From the NCBI RefSeq assembly GCF_014635025.1, contig NZ_BMCE01000001.1, positions 186,001 to 250,000 of the forward strand: DNA of 64,000 nucleotides. The letters are read 5' to 3'. The notes below the pieces were generated by a model that saw only the letters and a list, made by a program, of their open reading frames with translations, was not told where the DNA came from and ran no database searches. This document shows positions 29,506-38,165 of this stretch, piece after piece (within the stretch, counting starts at the first letter, position 1; each line of letters starts with the position of its first letter). The position numbers and the translations under genes were made by a program. The stretch is from Fictibacillus barbaricus (GTDB lineage: Bacteria > Bacillota > Bacilli > Bacillales > Fictibacillaceae).

Positions 29506-30487
29506 GTGCATCAACCTCTCTTGTTGTATTTCGATCTATAAATGTAACAGGCATCTGAATATGCTGTTGTTGAACATTTTCTTTATTTATAAGTTTAACT
29601 AAAAGGGTAGCCGCTTCTTTTCCCATCTCATAAGCTGGCTGCCGTATAGTGGATAGCGAAGGGAACAACAAGCTGCTTTGCGGTATATCATCAAATCCAA
29701 TAATCTGCAGGTCCTCTGGGATCGACTTTCCGAGGCGGAGCGCTTCATGTAAGACGGCTGTTGCCACGATATCATTACTCGCTAACACACCATCTGTATC
29801 AGGGTATGTTGCAAACAGCTCTTTTGCCCATTTCTCTGCATCTTCAAATGCAAAAGAAGTAGTGGACATCACATGAAAATCAACAGTTGATTGACTCAAT
29901 GCTTCTAACGCTCCTTGAAAACGGTCTTGGGCGGGTTGAATATGTGCTGGACCTTTTAAGAGTGTGATACGCTTGCTTCCTCGCTTAACGATTTCTTCTG
30001 CAGCTATTCTTCCGCCTTCTTTTCCGTCCGCGTAAACCGAAGGATAATCGCTGGATGTACGGTCTAGAAAGACAACCGGAATAGACAGATCTTTATAGTT
30101 GGTTTTCGTTTTATTGTTAGTTGCGGAGATGATTCCGACGACATTGTTCTGAATAAATGTGTTCAAGTAATCCATCTCTTTTTCGGCATTTTCATCACTG
30201 TTGCCAAATAACAGCCGATATCCGCCTTTTTGCATTTCGTCTTCAACACCTCTTGCAAGCTGTGGAAAGAACGGATTTGTTATGTCCGGCAGCAGCAAGC
30301 CGATCAGCTTAGATTTCTTTTTATATAGGGAACGGGCTACTTCATTAGGGCTATACTTTAAGTTATCAACTGCGGCCATTACCTTTTTGCGTGTATCTTC
30401 ATGAACGTAACCCGTTTGATTAAGAACACGTGATACGGTCGCGACCGAAACGCCTGATTCTTTTGCTACATCACGAATGGTAACCAA
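29498..30487 (-). CDS. rbsR: LacI-family ribose operon repressor
   Basis: The 329-residue regulator has a LacI helix-turn-helix (VTIRDVAKESGVSVATVSRV) and a RbsB-like effector domain (LLLPDITNPFFPQLARGVED). I chose the TTG preceded by GGAGG at 7 nt. It is the first gene of the operon, directly downstream of a palindromic operator, so it very likely represses its own operon; ribose or a derivative is the expected inducer. Confidence 0.94.
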   Translation of the reverse strand: MVTIRDVAKESGVSVATVSRVLNQTGYVHEDTRKKVMAAVDNLKYSPNEVARSLYKKKSKLIGLLLPDITNPFFPQLARGVEDEMQKGGYRLLFGNSDENAEKEMDYLNTFIQNNVVGIISATNNKTKTNYKDLSIPVVFLDRTSSDYPSVYADGKEGGRIAAEEIVKRGSKRITLLKGPAHIQPAQDRFQGALEALSQSTVDFHVMSTTSFAFEDAEKWAKELFATYPDTDGVLASNDIVATAVLHEALRLGKSIPEDLQIIGFDDIPQSSLLFPSLSTIRQPAYEMGKEAATLLVKLINKENVQQQHIQMPVTFIDRNTTREVDAHG

Positions 30488-30508
30488 TTTTTCGCCTCCT
30501 TCCAAATA

Positions 30509-30556
30509 TGTAACCGTTTACACATTTAAAATAACATGATTGAACTGGATGCGCAA
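30509..30556 (-). promoter_or_regulatory. rbs promoter with RbsR/cre-type operator
   Basis: On the minus strand TTGCGC (30551-30556) and TATTTT (30528-30533) are 17 bp apart. Immediately downstream, 30509-30522 reads TGTAAACGGTTACA on that strand, a LacI-family palindrome with central CG that also fits the CcpA cre consensus. A repressor bound here would cover the start region. RbsR and CcpA may both use it. Confidence 0.75.
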
Positions 30557-30617
30557 GCTGGTAATTCTTTCTTTTGTTTTTGTCGAATCAGACAGAAAGA
30601 ATTTTACTAGATTGCTA

Positions 30618-30646
30618 GTATGAAATTTTCTCTCCGTGACCAAACT
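30618..30646 (+). promoter_or_regulatory. Candidate sigma-F promoter of spoIIR
   Basis: GTATG (30618-30622), 15 bp, GACCAAACT (30638-30646) resembles the forespore sigma-F pattern. B. subtilis spoIIR is sigma-F dependent. Match is partial. Confidence 0.45.
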
Positions 30647-30677
30647 GTGGTTAGATACGACGGGGGAGGAAAAAACG

Positions 30678-31334
30678 ATGAAAAAACGCAATCATTTCTT
30701 TATTCTTATACTCATTTCTTTAGCGGTGATGTTCCTATTCTTTGAAACACAAACAAAAGTGGCAAACGCAACGATGAATGCCTCTGTTAAAATACCGGAG
30801 GATTCGATCAGACTTCGCATTCTAGCGAACAGCAACACGGACGCTGACCAACAACTTAAACGCGAGATCCGTGATGAAGTAAACGCTCAGATTACTACAT
30901 GGGTAGATGAACTTTCAACGATTTCTGAAGCGCGTGAGATCATTCGTAAACAGCTTCCTGCGATTGAAAGAATCGTACAAACAAAATTGGATGAAGCGGG
31001 GATTGAAAAAACGTTCTCAGTGGAGTTGGGCAAGGTAGCTTTTCCGACTAAGATGTACGGAGAGTACATCTATCCTGCTGGTCAATATGAAGCAGTGCTT
31101 ATTACACTTGGAGAAGGAGAAGGGAAGAACTGGTGGTGTGTTCTTTTTCCTCCGTTATGTTTCCTAGACTTTGAAAACGGTGACGCTGTAAAAGAAAACA
31201 AAGAAGGAAAAGGCGATAAAGTGGAGACTGCTTCAGCAGAAGAAGTTAAAGAAACAGAGAAGGTCCAAACAAAATTCTTTGTTGTTGAACTATTTGATAG
31301 CTTCGTGAGTGCTGTAGGCTCCTTATTCTCTTAA
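30678..31334 (+). CDS. spoIIR: Stage II sporulation protein R
   Basis: The 218-residue secreted signalling protein is made in the forespore and triggers SpoIIGA to process pro-sigma-E in the mother cell. An N-terminal hydrophobic segment (FFILILISLAVMFLFF) leads into the conserved PEDSIRLRILANSNTDADQQLK and the NWWCVLFPPLCFLD motif. The ATG follows GGGGGAGG; an in-frame upstream start overlaps the promoter region. The C-terminus has an acidic-basic linker and a final hydrophobic patch. Confidence 0.95.
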   Translation: MKKRNHFFILILISLAVMFLFFETQTKVANATMNASVKIPEDSIRLRILANSNTDADQQLKREIRDEVNAQITTWVDELSTISEAREIIRKQLPAIERIVQTKLDEAGIEKTFSVELGKVAFPTKMYGEYIYPAGQYEAVLITLGEGEGKNWWCVLFPPLCFLDFENGDAVKENKEGKGDKVETASAEEVKETEKVQTKFFVVELFDSFVSAVGSLFS

Positions 31335-31378
31335 AATGTGCATAAGTTCCTCCCTATTTTCATAGATTATAGAAAGTG

Positions 31379-31416
31379 AAGAAGGTAACCTCCTTGTGGT
31401 CTGCCTTCTTTTTTTA
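31379..31416 (+). terminator. Rho-independent terminator of spoIIR
   Basis: AAGAAGG pairs with CCTTCTT with an inner ACC/GGT, followed by T residues. Confidence 0.75.
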
Positions 31417-31475
31417 AAATCTCTGCACAAACAGCCAGCGTGGCTGAAAATCATAAAGAATAGGGGAGTTACGTA

Positions 31476-31916
31476 ATGACGATTATCTTAAGGCAGGCAA
31501 TGCAGCATGAAGCAAAAGATTTGCTGCAGCTCGTCGGAAAAGCTGGACTTCAATCAGAGGGAATTAAAGACAGCATTGAAAACTATCTTGTCGTTGTGAA
31601 CGATTCAGGAGAAACGATTGGAACCGTAGGCCTTGAGCGAATAGGAAATGATGGCTTGCTTCGCTCTTTTGTATTAAAACAGAAATATTCTTCTGAAACG
31701 CTTCTCCTTAAACTCATCGATAAAATTTTGGTATACTCAAAAGATAAAGGAGTCGAAACTCTTTATTTACTTACAAAAGCCGTAAACATGTTTGAAGCAT
31801 TATCCTTTAAGATCATTCCTAAAGATAAAGTGCCTCCGCACATTGAAAGTGCTCATCATGTTAAAAATAATGCAGCATCAGGAGCAGAACTTTTAGCATA
31901 TACTTTGGATTCCTAA
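31476..31916 (+). CDS. GNAT-family N-acetyltransferase (YwlB position)
   Basis: The 146-residue protein fits a short GNAT fold: beta-strand pair LVVVNDSGETIGTVGLERIG and the acceptor-side helix region. The usual acetyl-CoA pyrophosphate loop (R/QxxGxG/A) is poorly conserved (KYSSETLLLKL), so activity is uncertain. It lies between spoIIR and ywlC, where B. subtilis has ywlB. Substrate unknown. Confidence 0.75.
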   Translation: MTIILRQAMQHEAKDLLQLVGKAGLQSEGIKDSIENYLVVVNDSGETIGTVGLERIGNDGLLRSFVLKQKYSSETLLLKLIDKILVYSKDKGVETLYLLTKAVNMFEALSFKIIPKDKVPPHIESAHHVKNNAASGAELLAYTLDS

Positions 31917-32037
31917 AGATCTTGTCAACAAGTTGTCCACAATTTAAGACAAATTGTGCATAACTCTGTGGATATAAAAGTTTTGTACTCGGCCTTCTTT
32001 TAGAAGGCTGACCTGAGTAGTAGAAAGGATTTAACCC

Positions 32038-33093
32038 ATGAGATCATTCCAAACGGAACGCTGGACTGTGGATAAAACAGAACAATCATTAACAACTCAT
32101 CCACATGTTGTTCAAGCTTCCTTGTGGATAAATAAAAATGAAGTAGTAGCTTTACCAACCGAAACGGTATATGGTCTTGCCGGGAATGCGAGAAGTGACG
32201 AGGCTATAGCACGGATTTTTGAAGCGAAAGGAAGACCGAGTGATAACCCGCTTATTGTCCACATCTCTGACCGTAAACAACTAAAAGGACTGGTGTCGTC
32301 GATATCGCCTAATGCAGAAAAATTAATGGACGCGTTTTGGCCAGGGCCTTTAACGATTGTGCTACCAAAGGGAGAAGAAGTGAGCGGAAAAGTGACAGCT
32401 GGTTTATCTACAGTTGCGGTAAGAATGCCTGACCACGTGGTAGCTCTTGCTGTAATCGAAGCATCAGGTGTACCACTAGCAGCTCCAAGTGCAAACCTTT
32501 CTGGGAAGCCTAGCCCGACAACAGCAGATCATGTTTATGAAGATCTGAAAGGCAGAATTCCTGGGATTGTGGATGGCGGCTCAACAGGTGTTGGCGTCGA
32601 GTCAACAGTTGTTGAATGCACGGAAGATTCTGTCATCATATTAAGACCAGGTGGAATCACTTTAGAAGAGTTAGAGAAGGTAGCAGGCGTCGGCAACGTA
32701 ACAGTCGACCCGGGGATCGAAAACGAAAAGCTCGCTCCTAAGTCACCAGGTATGAAGTATACCCATTATGCGCCAGATGCACCTTTTGTCCTTGTGGATG
32801 GAAGTCCTGAATTTTTACAGCAGCTTGTGGATAAAGAGCGGGGGGCAGGACGCAAAATCGGTATTCTTACAACAGAAGAAAGAATGGACTACTACAAGGC
32901 AGACAGTGTTATTCCAGCAGGGAAACGATCAAACCCCGAAACGGTCGCTCAACATTTATATGAAGCCTTGCGTGCATTTAATGAAGCTGGTGTGGATAAA
33001 ATTTTTGGAGAGGTTTTTCCGAAAACAGGTGTAGGCGCGGCTATTATGAACAGGCTTGAAAAATCGGCCGGCGGCCACATTATAAATGAATAA
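32038..33093 (+). CDS. ywlC: L-threonylcarbamoyladenylate synthase (Sua5/YwlC type)
   Basis: The 351-residue enzyme makes threonylcarbamoyl-AMP from threonine, bicarbonate and ATP for t6A37 modification of tRNA. The YrdC domain occupies residues 25-210 (ALPTETVYGLAGNA, KGRPSDNPLIVH, AAPSANLSGKPSPT), and a C-terminal Sua5 domain follows from about 235. GAAAGGA precedes the ATG. The gene body contains four perfect DnaA boxes, so its sequence is under a second constraint. Confidence 0.95.
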   Translation: MRSFQTERWTVDKTEQSLTTHPHVVQASLWINKNEVVALPTETVYGLAGNARSDEAIARIFEAKGRPSDNPLIVHISDRKQLKGLVSSISPNAEKLMDAFWPGPLTIVLPKGEEVSGKVTAGLSTVAVRMPDHVVALAVIEASGVPLAAPSANLSGKPSPTTADHVYEDLKGRIPGIVDGGSTGVGVESTVVECTEDSVIILRPGGITLEELEKVAGVGNVTVDPGIENEKLAPKSPGMKYTHYAPDAPFVLVDGSPEFLQQLVDKERGAGRKIGILTTEERMDYYKADSVIPAGKRSNPETVAQHLYEALRAFNEAGVDKIFGEVFPKTGVGAAIMNRLEKSAGGHIINE

Positions 33094-33098
33094 AAAAC

Positions 33099-33133
33099 AA
33101 GCCTCTGTCTATGAAGACAAAGGCTTATTTTTA
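33099..33133. terminator. Bidirectional terminator between ywlC and the PAS kinase
   Basis: AAGCCTCTGTCT pairs with AGACAAAGGCTT around ATGA, with T-rich flanks on both strands. It includes the kinase stop codon. Confidence 0.75.
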
Positions 33134-35328
33134 TGGATGGGAAGCATGATGGAAAAGGTGCTGCCTTCGTCCACCTTGCTGTTGATTACTATTTTTCCGT
33201 GATGGTTTTCTATGATCTTGTAACAGATCATTAGGCCAAGACCTGTACCTTTTTCTTTTGTTGTATAAAAAGGCTCGCCAAGTGTTGGCAGACGTTCTTC
33301 TGGAATACCGCAGCCATGGTCGATAAAAGAAGCGATCACATGGTTGTCTTGTTTCTTAAGTTGAATATGTACAGAGCCTCCGGTAGGCATGGCTTCTATC
33401 GCATTTTTCAGCATGTTTACGAATACTTGTTTTATCTGATTATCCACACACCAAATCTCAGGCAGGTCAGGTTCACACTCAAAGTAAATCTGGACATTCG
33501 TTAAGATCGCTTGTGTATCCAGGATCGAAATTACATGCCTTAACAACTGGCGGAGATCAGTTTGTGTAAAATTCATCGCCTGAGGTTTAGCTAAAAGCAT
33601 AAACTCCCCAACGATGCTGTTGATCCGGTCGATCTCTGAAAGCATAATTTCATAATAATCTTCGTTTCCAGATGCTCTAGATTGCAGAAGCTGCAGAAAG
33701 CCGCGAATAGAGGTAAGCGGATTTCGTATTTCATGTGCGACACCAGCTGCTAGCTGGCCGAGTACGGAAAGTTTATCTGATTTTCTAAGCATCTCTTCCG
33801 TCTTCTTGCGTTCCGTCAGATCACGTGCCACGACTACAAAGGAATCTGGCTGGTCTGTATCGTTTGCGATAGGGGTAGCATTGGCTTCAAGTGTTACCCA
33901 GTGCCCGTGTGCGTGTTTGCACCTTACTTCAAACTTTACAGGCTTTTGTGTTTGGACCATCTCGTTTATGGCCATCCTCACTTTTGGCCGATCGTCTGAG
34001 TGAAAGAAGCCTTGTATCTTTTTGCCATCATAAAGGGACGGATCAAAGCCGAGGAGCAGGCGGTTAGATGGTGAAACATACTTCACGTTTCCATCCAGAT
34101 CCACGACACCTATTAAGTCAGTCGTATTCTCGGCAATAATCCGGTATTTTTCTTCACTTTCTTTTAATGCTTTCTCTTTTAATTTTTTATCGGTAATATC
34201 CCGTGAAATAGCGGAAAGAGCAACAACTTCACCGTTTTCTCCATAAATAGGGCTTAAGGAAAGGCTTACATTTAATCGTTTGCCGCATTTGGTTAAACGA
34301 ATGGTTTCCACCCCTTTTACATAACCGCCATGTTTTACGATCGTCATCAATCTATCGGATTCAGCCACTTTATCCTCAGGGACGACTGGAAGTATGTGTG
34401 AAGTCAGGTTCGTTAACTCGTCTTGTGACCAGCCATAAATAAATTCAAAAGCGGGATTCACTTTTACCGAAAAGTCCGTTAAGTGAACAACAGAAATGGC
34501 ATCACTAGAATGATAGATAACCGATTCGAGCAAATCTTTTGTTTCTCTTAATTCTTTTTCTGCTTCTCTTTTCGCAGTCACGTCTTTGGCGATCCCGAAC
34601 ACACCAATTACTTTGTTCAGCACGATGATCGGGGTGAGGGTGAACGTGATCTGGCGGGTGCCTCCGTTCTTATGACGGATACGTGCTTCATGCATTTTAG
34701 AGTTACCTTTAAGGGCATCATTGAACTGATCAATCGCGATCGCTTTTCGGTCAGGCATCATGAACGGATCAAAAGTCATGTTTAATAGCTCGGTCTCGCT
34801 GTAACCGGTCAGTACCGTACAGGCTTTGTTTACGGTTGTAAATTTTCCGTCAAGATCAAGAGAGAATAAAGGATCAATATTATGATCCATCAATGACCGG
34901 AAGCGTTGTTCACTTTCAGCGAGTTGTGTTTCAACGGCAACTCTTTCACTTAGATCCACACAGAATCCATACGCTTCGGAAACGGTTCCATCTTTATAAA
35001 TAGGACCGATCGCAGTCAAAAAAGGGATTCCGTTTAGCTCTGCTTCATACGTCAGGCTTTCTCCGTTTAACGCTCTTTCGTACATTTCTTTTTTAAAATC
35101 AGCCATTTCTTTCGGAAAGATCTCTTCGATCCTCTTTTGCAGAACGTTTTCCCTCTTGAGGCCGAACAAGTCAAACAGTTCTCCTTCGCTCTCGGTCATA
35201 ATGATGTCCTTATCCTGCTTTATACATCGAAAAGTCATGCTTTTTTGGCGGGATATACCTTTCTGGAACGGAGATAATCGCCATAGGGCGTCTCCTTTTT
35301 CTGGTATGGCCGATGCGTTATGGACCAT
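33109..35328 (-). CDS. Soluble multi-PAS sensor histidine kinase (KinA/KinE-like)
   Basis: The 739-residue protein has no membrane segment or signal peptide. Four PAS domains lie at about residues 30-128, 140-252, 262-380 and 391-505. The H-box is AHEIRNPLTSIRGFLQLL (His532), followed by N-box NMLKNAIEAM, G1 DHGCGIPEE and G2 KGTGLGLM. The H-box and following helix closely resemble Spo0F kinases KinA and KinE, so phosphate transfer to Spo0F is a reasonable inference. There is no adjacent response regulator. AAAGGAG precedes the ATG. It sits between ywlC and mntP, which are neighbours in B. subtilis. Confidence 0.92.
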   Translation of the reverse strand: MVHNASAIPEKGDALWRLSPFQKGISRQKSMTFRCIKQDKDIIMTESEGELFDLFGLKRENVLQKRIEEIFPKEMADFKKEMYERALNGESLTYEAELNGIPFLTAIGPIYKDGTVSEAYGFCVDLSERVAVETQLAESEQRFRSLMDHNIDPLFSLDLDGKFTTVNKACTVLTGYSETELLNMTFDPFMMPDRKAIAIDQFNDALKGNSKMHEARIRHKNGGTRQITFTLTPIIVLNKVIGVFGIAKDVTAKREAEKELRETKDLLESVIYHSSDAISVVHLTDFSVKVNPAFEFIYGWSQDELTNLTSHILPVVPEDKVAESDRLMTIVKHGGYVKGVETIRLTKCGKRLNVSLSLSPIYGENGEVVALSAISRDITDKKLKEKALKESEEKYRIIAENTTDLIGVVDLDGNVKYVSPSNRLLLGFDPSLYDGKKIQGFFHSDDRPKVRMAINEMVQTQKPVKFEVRCKHAHGHWVTLEANATPIANDTDQPDSFVVVARDLTERKKTEEMLRKSDKLSVLGQLAAGVAHEIRNPLTSIRGFLQLLQSRASGNEDYYEIMLSEIDRINSIVGEFMLLAKPQAMNFTQTDLRQLLRHVISILDTQAILTNVQIYFECEPDLPEIWCVDNQIKQVFVNMLKNAIEAMPTGGSVHIQLKKQDNHVIASFIDHGCGIPEERLPTLGEPFYTTKEKGTGLGLMICYKIIENHHGKIVINSKVDEGSTFSIMLPIHKNKPLSS

Positions 35329-35512
35329 GCTTGTCCCTCTCCTTTACGTACAGAGTTATATCCTTTTATATACGATATAAATTACGTTTTCCCTTCCTCC
35401 TAAGCCGTAAGTGAACAATTTTTAAACAGTCAACAGCTTGTATAGTTTTTATTCTTTTTACAAGTAGACATGCATAGGTTGAAAGTATGATGGTTAAAGG
35501 AGTGGGAACTAT

Positions 35513-36064
35513 TTGGCAACGATGGGGGAATGGATGACACTTTTATTTATGTCCGTTGCGCTAGGTATGGACGCTTTCTCAATTGGTCTGGGCATGGGTA
35601 TGTTATCACTTCGATTAAAGCAGATCATGAAAATAGGGATTACGATAGGGCTTTTCCATATGCTGATGCCGCTCGCGGGAATGACGATCGGAAAGCAGAT
35701 CTTGCTCCACTTTGGTAATATCGCAGGCCTTATTGGCGGGCTTCTGCTTGTCATACTTGGGGTAACGATGATTCGTTCCTCATTTTCGAGTAACGATGAG
35801 CCTCTCGTACAGCCTGTTGGTTTAGGGTTGTTCGTATTTGCATTAAGTGCCTCATTGGACAGTTTCTCTGTTGGTTTATCACTTGGAATCTATGGTGCAA
35901 AAACATGGCTTACCATTTTGATGTTTGGCATGATGAGCATGCTTTTAACATGGGCTGGACTGATCATGGGAAAGAAAGTGCAAAAATGGTTCGGCTCTTA
36001 CGGGGAAGCCTTTGGCGGCTGTATCTTACTCGCATTTGGGGTGAAGATTCTTTTTCCTTTTTAG
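35513..36064 (+). CDS. mntP: Manganese efflux pump MntP (YwlD)
   Basis: The 183-residue membrane protein has six hydrophobic helices in two repeated halves, each with the conserved Asp motif (ALGMDAFSIGLGMG and SASLDSFSVGLSLG) that forms the Mn(II) path. TTG start 10 nt after AAAGGAG. I see no yybP-ykoY manganese riboswitch in the 184-nt upstream gap. Confidence 0.92.
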   Translation: MATMGEWMTLLFMSVALGMDAFSIGLGMGMLSLRLKQIMKIGITIGLFHMLMPLAGMTIGKQILLHFGNIAGLIGGLLLVILGVTMIRSSFSSNDEPLVQPVGLGLFVFALSASLDSFSVGLSLGIYGAKTWLTILMFGMMSMLLTWAGLIMGKKVQKWFGSYGEAFGGCILLAFGVKILFPF

Positions 36065-36179
36065 TCAAAAGAGGGAAGCGATCTACATTTTTTTATTCGT
36101 TAAACCGATGATATACTAAATATAATCACGTTAAACCATACCGAAAATGGGGAAAGCTAGAATATGAGGTGAATACTCC

Positions 36180-36788
36180 ATGAACGTGTTATTTATTTGT
36201 ACAGGCAACACTTGTCGCAGTCCGATGGCAGAAGCCATTCTACGTGAAAAAGGCAAAGGCAAGTTCAACGTTAAGTCTGCAGGCGTATTTGCCGGAAACG
36301 GTGCCGTGATGAGCTCGAATGCATCACATGCCCTTCTGGAAAGAAAAATTAAAGAGAATCATCAGTCACAAGGTGTTTCTGATTATCTGGTCGAGTGGGC
36401 TGACCTCATATTAACGATGACAGAAAGCCATAAACACGCACTAGTGGGAAGATGGCCAGATTCTGTAAACAAAACGTACACATTAAAAGAATACGTAATG
36501 GACGAGGAAGAACAAAAGAAAATTGAAGAGATTTATGAGTTGTATACAGAGATTGAAATGCTGAAACTTCAATATATGTCGAAGGACCCGAATAGTGAAG
36601 ATGTAAAAAAAGAGTTCGAAAAAGAAGTAAGGCCGCTCGTTGAAAGACGAATGCAGCTGGAAAGCGCGGTTCCGTCTTTAGACATTTCCGATCCGTTCGG
36701 CGGACCTCTTCATCTTTATCAAGAAACTCGGGATGAAATTGAAGCGCTGATTGAAAAATTAGTGAAAAAAGACGATAGCATGAAGTAG
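36180..36788 (+). CDS. ywlE: Protein-arginine phosphatase YwlE with internal insertion
   Basis: The 202-residue low-molecular-weight phosphatase carries the P-loop CTGNTCR (Cys7 nucleophile, Arg13). Thr11 is the residue that in YwlE favours phosphoarginine over phosphotyrosine. The general acid is Asp171 in DPFGG. B. subtilis YwlE has about 150 residues; the extra length is a charged helical insertion at about residues 107-166, between the LKEYV strand and the acid loop. It should oppose McsB arginine kinase. GAGGTG precedes the ATG. Confidence 0.93.
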   Translation: MNVLFICTGNTCRSPMAEAILREKGKGKFNVKSAGVFAGNGAVMSSNASHALLERKIKENHQSQGVSDYLVEWADLILTMTESHKHALVGRWPDSVNKTYTLKEYVMDEEEQKKIEEIYELYTEIEMLKLQYMSKDPNSEDVKKEFEKEVRPLVERRMQLESAVPSLDISDPFGGPLHLYQETRDEIEALIEKLVKKDDSMK

Positions 36789-36834
36789 TAGGACATAATT
36801 AAGTAAAGTTGTCCTAAATTGCCATGCAGTGACA

Positions 36835-36863
36835 TTGAATAGGGCATATCTACAGCATATAAT
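36835..36863 (+). promoter_or_regulatory. Sigma-A promoter of rpiB
   Basis: TTGAAT (36835-36840), 17 bp, TATAAT (36858-36863), 33 nt before rpiB. An AGGAC/GTCCT inverted repeat lies just upstream at about 36790. Confidence 0.75.
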
Positions 36864-36896
36864 GGAAAAAAGTATGAGAGAGCAGGTGCACACAAC

Positions 36897-37337
36897 ATGA
36901 AAGTAGCAATTGGATCAGATCACGCAGGAGTGGAATTACGAAAAGAAATCATCAGCTTGATTGAGGAGCTGGGTATGGAAGTAGAGGATGTAGGCTGTGA
37001 ATGCGATACATCTGTCGACTATCCGGACTATGCCATTCCTGTAGCTGAAAAAGTAGCAAACGGCGAAGCAGATCGCGGAATCTTAATCTGCGGGACCGGA
37101 ATCGGAATGAGCATTGCAGCAAACAAAGTAAAGGGCATTCGCTGCGCGCTTGTTCATGATCTGTTCAGTGCAAAAGCTACCAGACAGCATAACGACAGCA
37201 ATGTACTTGCCATGGGTGAGCGTGTCATTGGTCCAGGTCTAGCATTGGAAATTGCAAAAGTATGGCTGACGACAGAATATGAAGGTGGACGCCACGGTCG
37301 CCGTGTAGATAAAATCTCTCAATACGAAGGCCAATAG
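36897..37337 (+). CDS. rpiB: Ribose-5-phosphate isomerase B
   Basis: The 146-residue RpiB/LacAB-family protein interconverts ribose 5-phosphate and ribulose 5-phosphate. The N-terminal IGSDHAGVELRKEI and the GILICGTGIGMSIAANK loop form the active site, with Cys in CGTGIG as the general base. It corresponds to B. subtilis ywlF. It may supply or drain ribose 5-phosphate from the rbs pathway in this window. Confidence 0.94.
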   Translation: MKVAIGSDHAGVELRKEIISLIEELGMEVEDVGCECDTSVDYPDYAIPVAEKVANGEADRGILICGTGIGMSIAANKVKGIRCALVHDLFSAKATRQHNDSNVLAMGERVIGPGLALEIAKVWLTTEYEGGRHGRRVDKISQYEGQ

Positions 37338-37371
37338 CAATAAACCCAAATAATGAAGGGAAGACCATCTA

Positions 37372-37944
37372 ATGAGCGATGAGCTCCAACAAATTCAAGA
37401 CCAAGTCCTGAATGTTTTGCAAGATCTGCAAAAGCATGCACAATTAAAACCGTCTCAATTATTAGTGGTAGGAGCAAGCACTAGTGAAGTAATTGGTGAA
37501 CGAATTGGCACATCAGGCACGATGGATACAGCTGGTGCTCTGTACAGCGGTATCGTCCAGTTTCAAGAAGAAACAGGAATTGCACTTGCCGTGCAATGCT
37601 GTGAACATTTGAATCGTGCGCTCGTTATGGAGCGCGAAGAAGCAGAAAAACGAGGCTATGAAGAAGTCCGGGTCGTTCCAGCCCGTTCAGCTGGAGGCGC
37701 ATTGGCTACACATGCCTACCACCATATGAACGAACCCGTAATCGTTGAATATATAAAAGCCGACGCAGGGATTGACATCGGTGATACCTTTATTGGAATG
37801 CACCTAAAGCACGTCGCAGTACCTGTCCGCAGTGAAGTTAAGAAAGTGGGTGCCGCACACGTAACACTGGCCAAAACCCGCCCGAAACTGATCGGCGGCG
37901 AACGCGCTGTGTATCCGAGCAAAGAAGACATTCGTTGTTTTTAA
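37372..37944 (+). CDS. ywlG: YwlG family protein (TIGR01440)
   Basis: The 190-residue protein matches the conserved YwlG family found between rpiB and glyA in Bacillus. Motifs include [33 protein letters not shown] and the C-terminal [14 protein letters not shown]. Function is unknown. GAAGGGAAG precedes the ATG; it is 34 nt from rpiB and probably cotranscribed. Confidence 0.9.
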   Translation: MSDELQQIQDQVLNVLQDLQKHAQLKPSQLLVVGASTSEVIGERIGTSGTMDTAGALYSGIVQFQEETGIALAVQCCEHLNRALVMEREEAEKRGYEEVRVVPARSAGGALATHAYHHMNEPVIVEYIKADAGIDIGDTFIGMHLKHVAVPVRSEVKKVGAAHVTLAKTRPKLIGGERAVYPSKEDIRCF

Positions 37945-37950
37945 ATAAGG

Positions 37951-37977
37951 AAAGCCCTCTTGATGAGGGCTTTTTTC
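37951..37977 (+). terminator. Rho-independent terminator of rpiB-ywlG
   Basis: A 9-bp stem AAAGCCCTC/GAGGGCTTT, 5-nt loop and T run. Confidence 0.9.
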
Positions 37978-38010
37978 TTTACGTGTTGGTCGTGGGATGG
38001 TGTGGGGCGT

Positions 38011-38095
38011 GTCGAAATATAACGAGCATTGCACACTCGTGGATATATGGCCAAAACTCGTGGATTTAGTAGTCATCTTTCTGGAATTAAGTCTA
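38011..38095 (+). repeat. Array F: short, degenerate 21-bp repeat array
   Basis: GTCGA at 38011 is followed by a degenerate unit, then cores at 38036 (CTCGTGGAT), 38057 (CTCGTGGAT) and 38078 (TTTCTGGAA), each 21 bp apart. The first clear unit continues ATATATGG, as in array C. It lies after the ywlG terminator in the same orientation. No AGTTTCG hairpin follows; instead the sequence runs into the end of the convergent acetyltransferase gene. Confidence 0.75.
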
Positions 38096-38165
38096 CCTAG
38101 CTTCTTTACGGCCATATCTTGCAGCCATTTTGTAAGGAGCAGAAGCTTGGGACCAGCCAAACCTC

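Larger units (their letters stand above)
31933..33448. other. DnaA-box cluster across ywlC
   Basis: Five perfect DnaA boxes TTATCCACA lie within 1.4 kb: 32067-32075, 32123-32131, 32826-32834 and 32991-32999 on the minus strand, and 33440-33448 on the plus strand. One-mismatch boxes occur at 31933, 31955, 31967, 32097 and 32255. Elsewhere in the window I noticed only one perfect box (about 18189). DnaA binds a cluster at ywlC in B. subtilis, as I recall, where it titrates DnaA or regulates nearby genes, so the cluster appears conserved. Confidence 0.75.

Noticed and set aside
35329-35512. yybP-ykoY manganese riboswitch before mntP
   Set aside because: I could not find the conserved loops or a terminator in this gap.
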